This document shows, one piece after another, positions 31,134 to 38,677 of a DNA stretch of 64,000 nt. Source of the stretch: Clostridia bacterium (GTDB lineage Bacteria; Bacillota; Clostridia; Christensenellales; Aristaeellaceae); NCBI GenBank assembly GCA_017936765.1, contig JAGBEX010000014.1:372001-436000 (forward strand). Reading direction: 5' to 3'. Position 1 is the first letter of the stretch, and each line of letters starts with the position of its first letter. Both the position numbers and the translations under genes were made by a program. The notes below the pieces were generated by a model. The model did no database searches. It saw nothing but the letters and a program-made list of their open reading frames with translations, and was not told the origin of the DNA.

Positions 31134-31601
31134 TTACTTGTTATGTTCGCGGATCGCACGGCGGATCTCGCGGTCGCTGTCGCGCTTGGCGGCGGCGTCA
31201 CGCTTGTCGTGGAGCTGCTTGCCCTTGCACAAGCCCAGCTGCACCTTCATGCGGCCATCCTTCAGGTAGATCTCCAGCGGCACCAGGGTGTAGCCCTGGC
31301 GAGCCACCAAGCTGTCCAGCTTGCGGATCTCCGCTTTGTGCATCAAGAGCTTCTTGGGGCGCATGGGATCCCGGTTGAAGATATTCCCCTGCTCGTAGGG
31401 GCTGATGTGCATACCCTCCACCCAGATCTCGCCTTTGCGGATCACCGCCCAGCTTTCCTTCAGGTTCACGCGACCCTGACGGATGCTCTTCACTTCGGTG
31501 CCGAAAAGCGCCACACCGCACTCGTAGCGTTCCTCCACAAAGTAGTCGTGGAAGGCCTTGCGATTCTGCGCCACAGGCTTGATACCCTTCTGATGTGGCA
31601 C
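31134..31601 (-). CDS. smpB: SsrA-binding protein SmpB
   Basis: SmpB binds tmRNA and delivers it to stalled ribosomes. The 155-residue sequence is typical: AQNRKAFHDYFVEERYECGVALFGTEVKSIR, then VNLKESWAVIRKGEIWVEGMHISPYEQGN, and a basic C-terminal tail (KRDAAAKRDSDREIRRAIREHNK). The start is GTG 31601 (MPHQKGIKP), because AAGGAGG stands a few bases before it; the earlier GTG at 31619 lies within the Shine-Dalgarno. ssrA lies downstream on the same strand. Confidence 0.95.
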   Translation of the reverse strand: MPHQKGIKPVAQNRKAFHDYFVEERYECGVALFGTEVKSIRQGRVNLKESWAVIRKGEIWVEGMHISPYEQGNIFNRDPMRPKKLLMHKAEIRKLDSLVARQGYTLVPLEIYLKDGRMKVQLGLCKGKQLHDKRDAAAKRDSDREIRRAIREHNK

Positions 31602-31642
31602 CCTCCTCGCCTCCTTCACGATTGTACTTTGTTTGGATTCTT

Positions 31643-31671
31643 AGTATAGCATAGCTTTTCCGGCTTTGCAA
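31643..31671 (-). promoter_or_regulatory. sigma-A promoter of smpB
   Basis: On the minus strand, TTGCAA (31666-31671), 17 bases, TATACT (31643-31648). The -35 hexamer is palindromic and is shared with the divergent proA promoter. Confidence 0.75.
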
Positions 31672-31693
31672 TCTCCTTTTTTTCTGATATAAT
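31666..31693 (+). promoter_or_regulatory. sigma-A promoter of the proA operon
   Basis: TTGCAA (31666-31671), 16 bases, TATAAT (31688-31693). It uses the same six bases as the smpB -35 box. Confidence 0.75.
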
Positions 31694-31718
31694 GGTCAAA
31701 TTAAGGGAGGTTTTGCCG

Positions 31719-33017
31719 ATGAATGATCTGCACCAGATGGCCCATGACGCCCGCCTTGCCGCGTGGACGCTGGCCGCATCCGATATTGATACCCGAAACG
31801 CTGCTCTGCTGGCCATGGCTGACGAGCTGGAAGCCCGCCAGGCCGATATTTTTGCTGTCAACAAGGCCGATCTTGCCAAGGCCGAGCAGGATCATCTTGC
31901 CGCGCCCCTGCTGGGCCGCCTGAAGTTTGCCGAGGAGAAGCTGGCCGCCGTTACCGCCGGACTTCGCGCCCTGGCAGGCCTGCCCGATCCCATCGGCCAG
32001 ACCACCCTCAGCCGCGAGCTGACCGAGGGCCTCAAAATGTACCGCATCACCTGCCCCATCGGCGTCATCGGCGTGATCTTCGAGAGCCGCCCCGATGCCC
32101 TGGTGCAGATCGCCTCTCTTGCCCTCAAGAGCGGCAATGCTGTGCTGCTCAAGGGCGGTCGTGAGGCCATCAACACCAACCGCGCCCTGTGCGATGCCCT
32201 CCGCGCTGCTGCTGAAAAGGTTGGCCTGCCCGCCGATTTCGCCCAGTTGCTGGAGACCCGCGAGGACGTGGCTGCCATGCTGAAGGAGGACACCCTCATC
32301 GACCTGATCATCCCCCGGGGCAGCAACGAGTTTGTTCGCTACATTATGGACAACAGTCGCATCCCGGTGCTGGGTCATGCCGACGGCGTGTGCCACGTTT
32401 ATGTGGACAAGGCCGCCGACCTGGACATGGCTGTGAGCATCGCCGTGGACAGCAAGACGCAAAACGTGGCCGTGTGCAACGCCATGGAGACCCTGCTGGT
32501 GCATCGGGACGTTGCCGCAGCCTACCTTCCCAAGCTGCTGCCCGCCCTGCAGGCCAAGAATGTGAAGGTGCTGGGCGATGAAACCGTGCAGTCCATCATC
32601 CCCGTGCTGCCCGCTACCGAGGAGGACTGGCACGCCGAATACCTGGACTACACCCTGTCCATCAAGGTGGTGGACTCCCTGGACGAGGCCATTGCCCACA
32701 TCAACCGCTATGGCTCCCACCACACCGATGCCATTGTCACCGCCGACGAGGCAGCCGCCCAGGCCTTTCTGACCCGGGTGGACAGCGCTGGCGTGTACCA
32801 CAATGTGTCCACCCGCTTTGCCGATGGCTTCGTCTACGGCTTCGGCGCGGAGGTGGGCATTGCCACCGGCAAGATCCACGCCCGCGGCCCTATGGGGTTG
32901 GAGGGGCTCACCACCTACAAATACAAGCTGCTGGGCAGCGGCCAGCTCATGGCTGAAATGAAGAACGGCACCCGTCAATACACCCATGTGCTGCTGAATG
33001 AGGACTGCCCGCTGTGA
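31719..33017 (+). CDS. proA: Gamma-glutamyl phosphate reductase
   Basis: The second enzyme of proline synthesis: it reduces gamma-glutamyl phosphate to glutamate semialdehyde with NADPH. The 432-residue sequence follows the family closely: MAHDARLAAWTLA, YRITCPIGVIGVIFESRPDA, GNAVLLKGGREA, LIIPRGSNEFVRYI, and the catalytic cysteine in SKTQNVAVCNAMETLLVH. GGGAGG precedes ATG 31719. proB, the usual partner, is not in the window. It heads a run of seven closely spaced genes ending at 36432. Confidence 0.97.
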   Translation: MNDLHQMAHDARLAAWTLAASDIDTRNAALLAMADELEARQADIFAVNKADLAKAEQDHLAAPLLGRLKFAEEKLAAVTAGLRALAGLPDPIGQTTLSRELTEGLKMYRITCPIGVIGVIFESRPDALVQIASLALKSGNAVLLKGGREAINTNRALCDALRAAAEKVGLPADFAQLLETREDVAAMLKEDTLIDLIIPRGSNEFVRYIMDNSRIPVLGHADGVCHVYVDKAADLDMAVSIAVDSKTQNVAVCNAMETLLVHRDVAAAYLPKLLPALQAKNVKVLGDETVQSIIPVLPATEEDWHAEYLDYTLSIKVVDSLDEAIAHINRYGSHHTDAIVTADEAAAQAFLTRVDSAGVYHNVSTRFADGFVYGFGAEVGIATGKIHARGPMGLEGLTTYKYKLLGSGQLMAEMKNGTRQYTHVLLNEDCPL

Positions 33018-33667
33018 TGACCAAGTGCGCCTTTTTCGACTTTGACGACACCCTGGCCCGGGGCGACTCCGTTGTCCCCTTCCTGCTCTATGCGGTGCGC
33101 CGGGGTGTCGCGCCCAAGTCTCAGCTGCTCCGCGCCGCCTGGAGCTTTCTGACCCAGCTCGGCCGCCCTGGCAACATCCGCCGCGCCAAGGAGCATACCT
33201 TCTCCTTCATCAAAGACAAAGCGCAAGCGGAGCTGGACGACCTGGCACGGGATTTCTTCCGTGAGATCATCACTCCCCGACTGTTCGAGGACGCCATCGC
33301 CCACCTGTGGCAGCTGAAGAGCGAGGGCTATACCATTGTGGTGGTCTCAGCCTCTGTGGATGCCTACATGCACCTGCTGCCGGAATTTCTCCCCGTGGAC
33401 GCTGTGCTGTCCACCCGCTGCGAATGCGTGGATGGCCGCTATACCGGCCGCATCGAGACCAACTGCAAGGGTGACGAGAAGCCCCGCCGCATCGCCGCCT
33501 GGCTGGCGGAGAACGACCTGGAGCTGGATGCTCCCGCTTCCCGCGCCTATGGGGATTCCCCCTCCGATGCACCCATGCTGCGCCTGGTGGGCCAGCCCAC
33601 GCTGGTGAATCCCGGCAAGAAGCTCTCCGCCGCCCTGCCCAATGCCCCCCATGTCTGTTGGAGGTAA
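33017..33667 (+). CDS. HAD-superfamily hydrolase, subfamily IB (SerB-like)
   Basis: A 216-residue phosphatase. Motif I is FFDFDDTLARGDS (two catalytic aspartates), motif II lies in IVVVSASVDAYM, the conserved Lys in NCKGDEKPRRI, and motif III in AYGDSPSDAPML. This IB group includes phosphoserine phosphatase and lipid- or sugar-phosphatases; the substrate is not clear. ATG 33017 overlaps the proA stop codon by one base (TGATG), so translation is coupled. Confidence 0.88.
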   Translation: MTKCAFFDFDDTLARGDSVVPFLLYAVRRGVAPKSQLLRAAWSFLTQLGRPGNIRRAKEHTFSFIKDKAQAELDDLARDFFREIITPRLFEDAIAHLWQLKSEGYTIVVVSASVDAYMHLLPEFLPVDAVLSTRCECVDGRYTGRIETNCKGDEKPRRIAAWLAENDLELDAPASRAYGDSPSDAPMLRLVGQPTLVNPGKKLSAALPNAPHVCWR

Positions 33668-33669
33668 CC

Positions 33670-34236
33670 ATGCTCACCGTACGCAAGCTGACCCCGGAAT
33701 TGATGGAACGCCTTCGCCCGATCTCCGATGCCTCGCTGGCCGGTGAGGAGGTCATGCTGCGCATTGGCCGCAGCGGCTTCACCCTGGGCTATGTTCCCCT
33801 GCCCCGTGCCGAGTGGCGCAGCTTCCCCATGGTTTCCCGGGCCGAACCTGCCCGCCTCCTGGCCGACCCCAACGCAGCCATTTTCCTGGCCTTTGAGGAT
33901 GATGCCTTCGTGGGGCAGGCCGCTGTGGCCGCCGATGTCGAGACCGGCTGGACGGAGATCATCGACATCCGCGTGGATGCCGCCCACCGCCGTCAGGGCG
34001 TTGCCAGGGCGCTGCTGAATGCCATCGAGAGCTTTTCCCGCAAGCATGATATGCGCGGGCTGCGCATCACCGTGACGGACACCAACCCCGCCGCCTGCCA
34101 GTTCTGCGAGCATTGCGGCTTCACCCTGCAGGGGCTGGACCGCCACGCGCTGATCTACACCGAGCAGGAGCGGGACAAGCCCCTGGCCCGCCGCGCCTGT
34201 CAGCTGCACTTTTACCAACAACACCAGAAAGGTTGA
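33670..34236 (+). CDS. GNAT-family N-acetyltransferase
   Basis: A 188-residue acetyltransferase. Motif A is IDIRVDAAHRRQGVARALLNAIE and motif B DTNPAACQFCEHCGF. The layout (WTEIIDIRVD then RGLRITVTDTNPAACQFC) is that of the streptothricin acetyltransferase-like GNATs, but a resistance role is not implied by this alone. GGAGGTAACC precedes ATG 33670, three bases after the HAD gene. Confidence 0.85.
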   Translation: MLTVRKLTPELMERLRPISDASLAGEEVMLRIGRSGFTLGYVPLPRAEWRSFPMVSRAEPARLLADPNAAIFLAFEDDAFVGQAAVAADVETGWTEIIDIRVDAAHRRQGVARALLNAIESFSRKHDMRGLRITVTDTNPAACQFCEHCGFTLQGLDRHALIYTEQERDKPLARRACQLHFYQQHQKG

Positions 34237-34245
34237 TTTTTCGCC

Positions 34246-34956
34246 ATGATGCGATTGCAGAAATACCTCGCCCTCTCCGGCGTCGCCTCCCGCCGCGCCT
34301 CCGAAAAGCTCATCTCCGAGGGACACGTGGCCGTCAACGGTCATGTGATCACCGAAATGGGCGTGCAGGTGGATGAGACCGCCGACCAGATCACCGTGGA
34401 CGGCAAGCTGATCCACCTGGAGGAAGAAAAGCACTACCTGGCCTACTACAAGCCCGTGGGCGAGGTCACCACCGTGTCTGACCCGGAAGGCCGCGCCACG
34501 GTGATGGACAAGTTCCGCGATTATCCCGTGCGTCTCTACCCTGTTGGCCGCCTGGACTTCGACAGCGAAGGCCTGCTGCTTCTCACCAACGATGGCGACA
34601 TGATGAACAGCCTCCTGCACCCCAGCCACGAGGTGGACAAGACCTACCTGGCCAAGGTAAGCAACCGCGTGGAGGAAGAAGCCATCCGCCGCCTGCGGGC
34701 TGGTGTGCAGCTGGACGGCCGCCTGACCTCCCCCGCCCATGTCCGCGTGGTGCGCTACGAGGCCTTCGATACCGTGCTGCTGGTCACCATCCACGAGGGG
34801 CGCTACCGCCAGGTGCGCCGTATGTTCGAGGCGGTGGGCCATCAGGTGGTGCAGCTCAAGCGGGTGGGCTTTGGCCCCATCCAGCTGGGTGACCTGCCCC
34901 GCGGCACCTGGCGCCAGCTGACCCCCAACGAGATCCGCAAGCTGAAGGAGTTCTAA
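34246..34956 (+). CDS. rluB: 23S rRNA pseudouridine synthase (RluB/RsuA family)
   Basis: A 236-residue enzyme: an S4 RNA-binding domain (MMRLQKYLALSGVASRRASEKLI..., 1-60) followed by the pseudouridine synthase core, with the catalytic aspartate in VGRLDFDSEGLLLLTNDGD and KTYLAKV and GRYRQVRRMFEAVGH as further family motifs. RluB modifies U2605 (E. coli numbering) of 23S rRNA; RsuA-type alternatives cannot be excluded. ATG 34246 or the next codon may be used; the Shine-Dalgarno (AAAGG) is rather distant. Confidence 0.9.
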   Translation: MMRLQKYLALSGVASRRASEKLISEGHVAVNGHVITEMGVQVDETADQITVDGKLIHLEEEKHYLAYYKPVGEVTTVSDPEGRATVMDKFRDYPVRLYPVGRLDFDSEGLLLLTNDGDMMNSLLHPSHEVDKTYLAKVSNRVEEEAIRRLRAGVQLDGRLTSPAHVRVVRYEAFDTVLLVTIHEGRYRQVRRMFEAVGHQVVQLKRVGFGPIQLGDLPRGTWRQLTPNEIRKLKEF

Positions 34957-34959
34957 TTC

Positions 34960-35526
34960 ATGGCCTACGAGCTTCGTTCTGCCCGCTATCTTGCCGCCGA
35001 TGCCCTGCGCCAGGTGATCCGTCCCGGCGATACGGTTATTGACGCTACCCTGGGCAACGGTCACGATACCTGTATGCTGGCTGAGCTGGTGGGCGAAGGC
35101 GGCCATGTGATCGGCTTCGACATCCAGCCGGACGCTGTTGAGCGCACCGCTGCCGCCCTGACTGAGAAGGGTCTCATCAGCCGCTGCACCCTGTATGCCG
35201 AGGGACACCAGCACATTGCCCAGCGTGTCACCGCCCCTGTCCATGCCGCCGTATTCAACCTCGGCTGGCTCCCCGGCGGTAACAAGTCCATCACCACCCT
35301 GTGGGAAACCACCCAAACCGCTATTGCTGCTGCGCTGAATCTGCTGGAAAAGGGCGGCATCTGCACCGTGTGCGCCTACCCCGGCCACGCCGAGGGCGAC
35401 CGGGAGCGCTACGCCCTGGCCGAGTATCTCTCCGCCCTGCGCCCCCAGGAATACAATGTGCTGCACAACCGATTCCTGAACGCAGGCCCCGGCGCACCGG
35501 AGTGCTTCATCATCCAGAAACAATGA
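34960..35526 (+). CDS. mnmM: Class I SAM methyltransferase, MnmM/YtqB family
   Basis: A 188-residue methyltransferase. The SAM-binding motif is VIDATLGNGHDTCMLAELVGE, then GFDIQPDAVERT and the family-specific FNLGWLPGGNKSITT. YtqB of B. subtilis was recently identified as MnmM, which makes the final methyl transfer to wobble-uridine mnm5s2U in tRNA. The NLGYLPGGDK-like motif is close enough to place this protein there. It lies four bases downstream of rluB, giving two adjacent RNA-modification genes. Confidence 0.88.
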   Translation: MAYELRSARYLAADALRQVIRPGDTVIDATLGNGHDTCMLAELVGEGGHVIGFDIQPDAVERTAAALTEKGLISRCTLYAEGHQHIAQRVTAPVHAAVFNLGWLPGGNKSITTLWETTQTAIAAALNLLEKGGICTVCAYPGHAEGDRERYALAEYLSALRPQEYNVLHNRFLNAGPGAPECFIIQKQ

Positions 35527-35535
35527 GGTGGAACC

Positions 35536-35970
35536 ATGACCATCCGCAAAGCTACCAACGCCGATAGCCTTACCCTTGCCCAGCTTGCCAGCCAGATGTG
35601 GGACGCATCTCCCGCCGAACTGGCGCCGGAGTTCTCCGAACTGACGCAGAGCGCCGAAGCCGCCTGCTTTCTCGCTTTCGACGGCGACACGCCCGTCGGC
35701 TTCGCCCAATGCCAGCTCCGCCACGACTATGTGGAGGGCTGCGACACCAGCCCTGTGGGCTTTCTGGAGGGCGTGTACGTTCAGCCGGAACACCAACATA
35801 AAGGCATTGCCCGCCAGCTGATAGCCGCCTGCGAGGACTGGGCGCGGAGCGTGGGCTGCACGGAGTTCGGCAGCGACTGCGAGATCGACAACACCGAAAG
35901 CCTGGCCTTCCACCTGGCCATCGGCTTTGATGAAGTCAACCGTACCATCTGGTTCCACAAAAAGCTGTAA
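35536..35970 (+). CDS. Aminoglycoside 6'-N-acetyltransferase-like GNAT
   Basis: A 144-residue GNAT whose sequence follows the AAC(6')-I pattern over most of its length: VGFAQCQLRHDYVEG, TSPVGFLEGVYVQPEHQHKGIARQL, CEDWARSVGCTEFGSDCEIDNTESLAFHLAIGF. AAC(6') enzymes acetylate the 6'-amine of kanamycin-type aminoglycosides. It sits inside a housekeeping operon with no mobile elements nearby, so it is likely intrinsic, and its real substrate may be something else. The assignment rests on recognised sequence pattern only. Confidence 0.78.
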   Translation: MTIRKATNADSLTLAQLASQMWDASPAELAPEFSELTQSAEAACFLAFDGDTPVGFAQCQLRHDYVEGCDTSPVGFLEGVYVQPEHQHKGIARQLIAACEDWARSVGCTEFGSDCEIDNTESLAFHLAIGFDEVNRTIWFHKKL

Positions 35971-35982
35971 GGAGGTCTGCCC

Positions 35983-36432
35983 ATGCGCGAACCCGAACAG
36001 GTCATTTTCACCAATATGTGCATGGTCTATGACGATCAAGGCAACGCCCTGGTGCAGGAGCGTGTGAAAAGCTGGCCGGGCATCACCTTTCCCGGCGGCC
36101 ATGTAGAACCCGGCGAAACCTTCACCCAGGCGGTGATCCGCGAGGTGTGGGAGGAAACCGGCCTCACCATCCGGCATCCCCGGCTGTGCGGCATCAAGCA
36201 TTGGCACAAGCAGGGCGTGCGCAACGTGGTGCTGCTCTACAAAACCAACGAATACGAGGGCGAGCTGATCGCCTCCGATGAAGGCCGCGTGTGGTGGATG
36301 CCCCTGGCCGATATGCCCCAGGCCAAGCTGGCCAACACCATGGACGCCATGCTGCAGGTTTTCCTGAACGACGACCTCAGCGAGCATTCCTTCCAGCTGG
36401 TGGACGGCGAGTGGCACAACCTACTTGAATGA
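35983..36432 (+). CDS. NUDIX hydrolase (MutT/8-oxo-dGTP diphosphatase-like)
   Basis: A 149-residue NUDIX enzyme. The NUDIX box GX5EX7REUXEEXGU is intact, starting GGHVEPGETFTQ and ending REVWEETGL. The strand before it (VQERVKSWPGITFPGGH) and WWMPLADMPQ after it match the YtkD/MutT-like Firmicute group that cleans oxidised nucleotides. AAGGAGG precedes ATG 35983. It is the last gene of the proA operon, closed by a strong terminator. Confidence 0.88.
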   Translation: MREPEQVIFTNMCMVYDDQGNALVQERVKSWPGITFPGGHVEPGETFTQAVIREVWEETGLTIRHPRLCGIKHWHKQGVRNVVLLYKTNEYEGELIASDEGRVWWMPLADMPQAKLANTMDAMLQVFLNDDLSEHSFQLVDGEWHNLLE

Positions 36433-36433
36433 C

Positions 36434-36469
36434 AAAAAAGCAGCTTGCACCCACAAGCTGCTTTTTTTA
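36434..36469. terminator. Terminator of the proA operon
   Basis: AAAAAAGCAGCTTG / CAAGCTGCTTTTTT, a 14-base perfect stem with T-run. Confidence 0.9.
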
Positions 36470-36500
36470 TACCCGTATGCCCACAAAAATGGGTGTCGAG

Positions 36501-36572
36501 AGGGCCGAACGGCCCTTCGTGGGGTGCAGGGGCAGAGCCCCTGCCGGGATTGTTAAGGGCAGAGCCCTTAAC
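36501..36572. repeat. Palindromic hairpin repeats with GGC-AGA-GCC core, abutting trpS
   Basis: Three adjacent hairpins: 36501-36516 (arms AGGGCCG), 36526-36544 (arms GCAGGGGC, loop AGA) and 36552-36572 (arms GTTAAGGGC, loop AGA). The right arm of the last one supplies the trpS stop codon. The AGA-loop hairpins match those at 30935-30981 in design (GGC-AGA-GCC) though not in arm sequence. Confidence 0.8.
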
Positions 36573-37584
36573 CGCGGGACGCGAAACCGACCTTCTTTTG
36601 CACCTTGCGCAGGGTCTTGTTGGCCAGGTAGTTGGCGGTCTTGGCGTTTTCGTCCAGGATGCCCTGCAGGTAGGCCTTGTCGGCAATGAGCTTCTTGAAC
36701 TCGTTTTGCAGGGGTTCCAGGGCGGCGATGACGCAGTCGGCGGTGCGGGTCTTCAGCGTGCCGTAGCCCTGGCCGTTCAGTTCGGCCACCAGGCTATCGA
36801 TGCTGCCGGCGCCCAGGGCGCTCATGATGGACAGCAGGTTGCTCACGCCAGGCTTGTTTTCGGGATCGTAGCGGATCTCGCCGTCGCTGTCGGTAACGGC
36901 GCGCTTGATCTTGCGGCGGATGGTGTCGGGATCGTCCAGCAGCGCCACAAAGGTGTCCTCGGGGTCGGACTTGGACATCTTGCGGGTGGGTTCCTGCAGG
37001 CTCATGATCTTGCTGCCCACCTTGGCAATGTAGGGTTCGGGAATAGTGAACACGTCGCCATACACGCCGTTGAAGCGCTGCGCCACGTCGCGGCACAGCT
37101 CCAGGTGCTGCTTCTGGTCAACGCCCACAGGTACCATGTTGGTCTGGAACAGCAGGATGTCGGCAGCCATCAGCACAGGATAGGTGAACAGGCCCGCGTT
37201 GATGTTGTCAGCGTGCTTGGCAGCCTTGTCCTTGTACTGGGTCATGCGGTTCAGTTCACCCATGTAGGTGAAGCAGTTCAGGATCCAGGCCAGCTCGGCG
37301 TGGCCGGTGACGTGGCTCTGGCAGTAGATGAGGCTCTTCTTGGGGTCCAGGCCGCTGGCGATGTAAATGGCGGCCAGTTCCATGCAGCGGCGGCGCAGGT
37401 CAGCAGGATTCTGGCGCACGGTGATGGCGTGCATGTCCACGATGCAGTAGATGCAGTCGTAGTCGTCCTGCAGGAGGGAGAAGTTCTTCAGCGCACCAAT
37501 GTAGTTGCCCAGCGTCAGCGTGCCGGAGGGCTGGATGCCGGAGAAAATGATGGGTTTCTTTTCGGGCTTGATGATCTCGGACAT
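36568..37584 (-). CDS. trpS: Tryptophan--tRNA ligase
   Basis: A class I aminoacyl-tRNA synthetase of 338 residues. The HIGH-equivalent is in SGTLTLGNYIGAL, and KMSKS is intact in RKMSKSDPEDT. Other family landmarks are DMHAIT, HAELAWILNC and GVDQKQHLEL. AAGGAGG precedes ATG 37584. Expression is controlled by a tryptophan T-box directly upstream (37641-37875), the second tryptophan T-box of the window. The stop codon lies within the arm of a palindromic repeat. Confidence 0.97.
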   Translation of the reverse strand: MSEIIKPEKKPIIFSGIQPSGTLTLGNYIGALKNFSLLQDDYDCIYCIVDMHAITVRQNPADLRRRCMELAAIYIASGLDPKKSLIYCQSHVTGHAELAWILNCFTYMGELNRMTQYKDKAAKHADNINAGLFTYPVLMAADILLFQTNMVPVGVDQKQHLELCRDVAQRFNGVYGDVFTIPEPYIAKVGSKIMSLQEPTRKMSKSDPEDTFVALLDDPDTIRRKIKRAVTDSDGEIRYDPENKPGVSNLLSIMSALGAGSIDSLVAELNGQGYGTLKTRTADCVIAALEPLQNEFKKLIADKAYLQGILDENAKTANYLANKTLRKVQKKVGFASRG

Positions 37585-37640
37585 GGGGAAAACCTCCTTG
37601 TTTTCGGCAGTTGGCTAAGGGGACGCCCACACGCCTTGAA

Positions 37641-37875
37641 AATAAAAAACGCAGCCCATCCGTCCCGGGGACAGATGACTGCGGTGCCACCCCTGTTGCA
37701 CGCCAAAACAGCGTACCTCTCTCTCCCTTTCACGGGGGAATCCGTCGCGGGATACTGGGGATAAACCGTTCCCCCGCGCCCTCAAAGCTCCACGTTTGCG
37801 CCGCCCGCTGCCAGGCTCACACCCACCCCGGCTCTCTTCAAGCTGCCTTGCGCAACACCCTGCTCATCCTCGGTT
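37641..37875 (-). promoter_or_regulatory. Tryptophan-specific T-box riboswitch of trpS
   Basis: On the minus strand, the T-box sequence GGGGTGGCACCGCAG (37679-37693) precedes a terminator hairpin (37651-37682) with TTTTTTATT. Its bulge TGGC would pair with the GCCA end of tRNA-Trp. The specifier region reads ACGTGGAGC, with TGG at 37790-37792 followed by A, next to a helix with arms TTGCGC / GCGCAA. Both contacts agree with tryptophan. Confidence 0.88.
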
Positions 37876-37881
37876 TAGTTT

Positions 37882-37910
37882 ATTATAGCCCATTATGCGC
37901 AAAAGCGCAA
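37882..37910 (-). promoter_or_regulatory. sigma-A promoter of trpS
   Basis: On the minus strand, TTGCGC (37905-37910), 17 bases, TATAAT (37882-37887). Confidence 0.75.
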
Positions 37911-37974
37911 GACATTCTTAATGTATCAGCAATGTATTTTTCGATATTCTTCTCCAGTATTTTCATAAGAAGTA

Positions 37975-38003
37975 TTGACACGGGGGCCATGCTGTGGTTT
38001 AAT
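37975..38003 (+). promoter_or_regulatory. sigma-A promoter of the regulator-potABCD operon
   Basis: TTGACA (37975-37980), 17 bases, TTTAAT (37998-38003). About 95 bases of leader follow, containing two operator-like palindromes. The interval 37911-37974 holds nothing that I recognise. Confidence 0.8.
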
Positions 38004-38018
38004 GTATATCGTTTTGAG

Positions 38019-38071
38019 GTTTAGTTTTAGTAAACTCGCAACCTCGTCCCGCGGTTTAGAATCACTAAACC
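38019..38071. promoter_or_regulatory. Two operator-like inverted repeats (GTTTAG-N5-CTAAAC)
   Basis: Site 1 (38019-38035): GTTTAG, TTTTA, GTAAAC. Site 2 (38053-38071): GGTTTAG, AATCA, CTAAACC, perfect over seven bases per arm. Centres are 35 bases apart, downstream of the -10 box, where a bound repressor would block transcription. The regulator encoded next is the likely ligand (autoregulation). Confidence 0.65.
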
Positions 38072-38101
38072 GAAATCGACCCGGAAAAGGAGGGGTTCAG
38101 C

Positions 38102-38644
38102 ATGGATATCGGCGAGAAGCTTCGCCAGCTGCGCTTGCAGCGTGGACTGACCCAGGAGGAGCTGGCTGACCGCTGCGAATTGAGCAAAGGCTTCATCTCT
38201 CAGGTGGAACGCAACCTGGCGTCACCCTCCATCGCCACCCTGACTGACCTGCTGGAATGCCTGGGCAGCTCCCTGCCTGCCTTCTTCAACGAAAAGCAGG
38301 AGCAGAAGATCGTCTTCGCACCCCAGGATATGTTCGAAAAGGTGGATGAGGAAGACCTGCACGGCTCCATCACCTGGCTGGTGCCGGATGCCCAGAAGAA
38401 CGACATGGAACCCATCCTGGTGGACATCGGCGAAGGCGGGCAAAGTGCACCCCTGCCTCCCAGCGAGGCCGAGGAATTCGGCTATGTGCTTTCCGGCAGC
38501 ATCTTCCTGGTGATGGGCGAAAAAAAGGTGCGGGTCAAAACCGGCTGCAGCTTCTGCATCCACCCCAAGGTGACCCACTACCTGATGAACGCGGGCAAGT
38601 CCCGCGCCAGGGTGCTGTGGATCTCCACACCCCCCAGCTTCTAA
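38102..38644 (+). CDS. XRE-family regulator with C-terminal cupin domain (probable polyamine-responsive repressor)
   Basis: A 180-residue two-domain regulator. Residues 1-~65 are an XRE helix-turn-helix (LRQLRLQRGLTQEELADRCELSKGFISQVERNLASPSIATL). Residues ~100-180 are a cupin (EEFGYVLSGSIFLVMGEKKVRVKTGCSFCIHP). This arrangement is that of PuuR-type regulators and of the regulators that precede pot operons in Clostridia. It is first in the operon with potABCD. It probably senses a polyamine and binds the palindromes at 38019-38071; that is inference from position. Confidence 0.88.
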   Translation: MDIGEKLRQLRLQRGLTQEELADRCELSKGFISQVERNLASPSIATLTDLLECLGSSLPAFFNEKQEQKIVFAPQDMFEKVDEEDLHGSITWLVPDAQKNDMEPILVDIGEGGQSAPLPPSEAEEFGYVLSGSIFLVMGEKKVRVKTGCSFCIHPKVTHYLMNAGKSRARVLWISTPPSF

Positions 38645-38677
38645 CTTGACAGATTGATTTGAAGGGAGACCGCTCTC

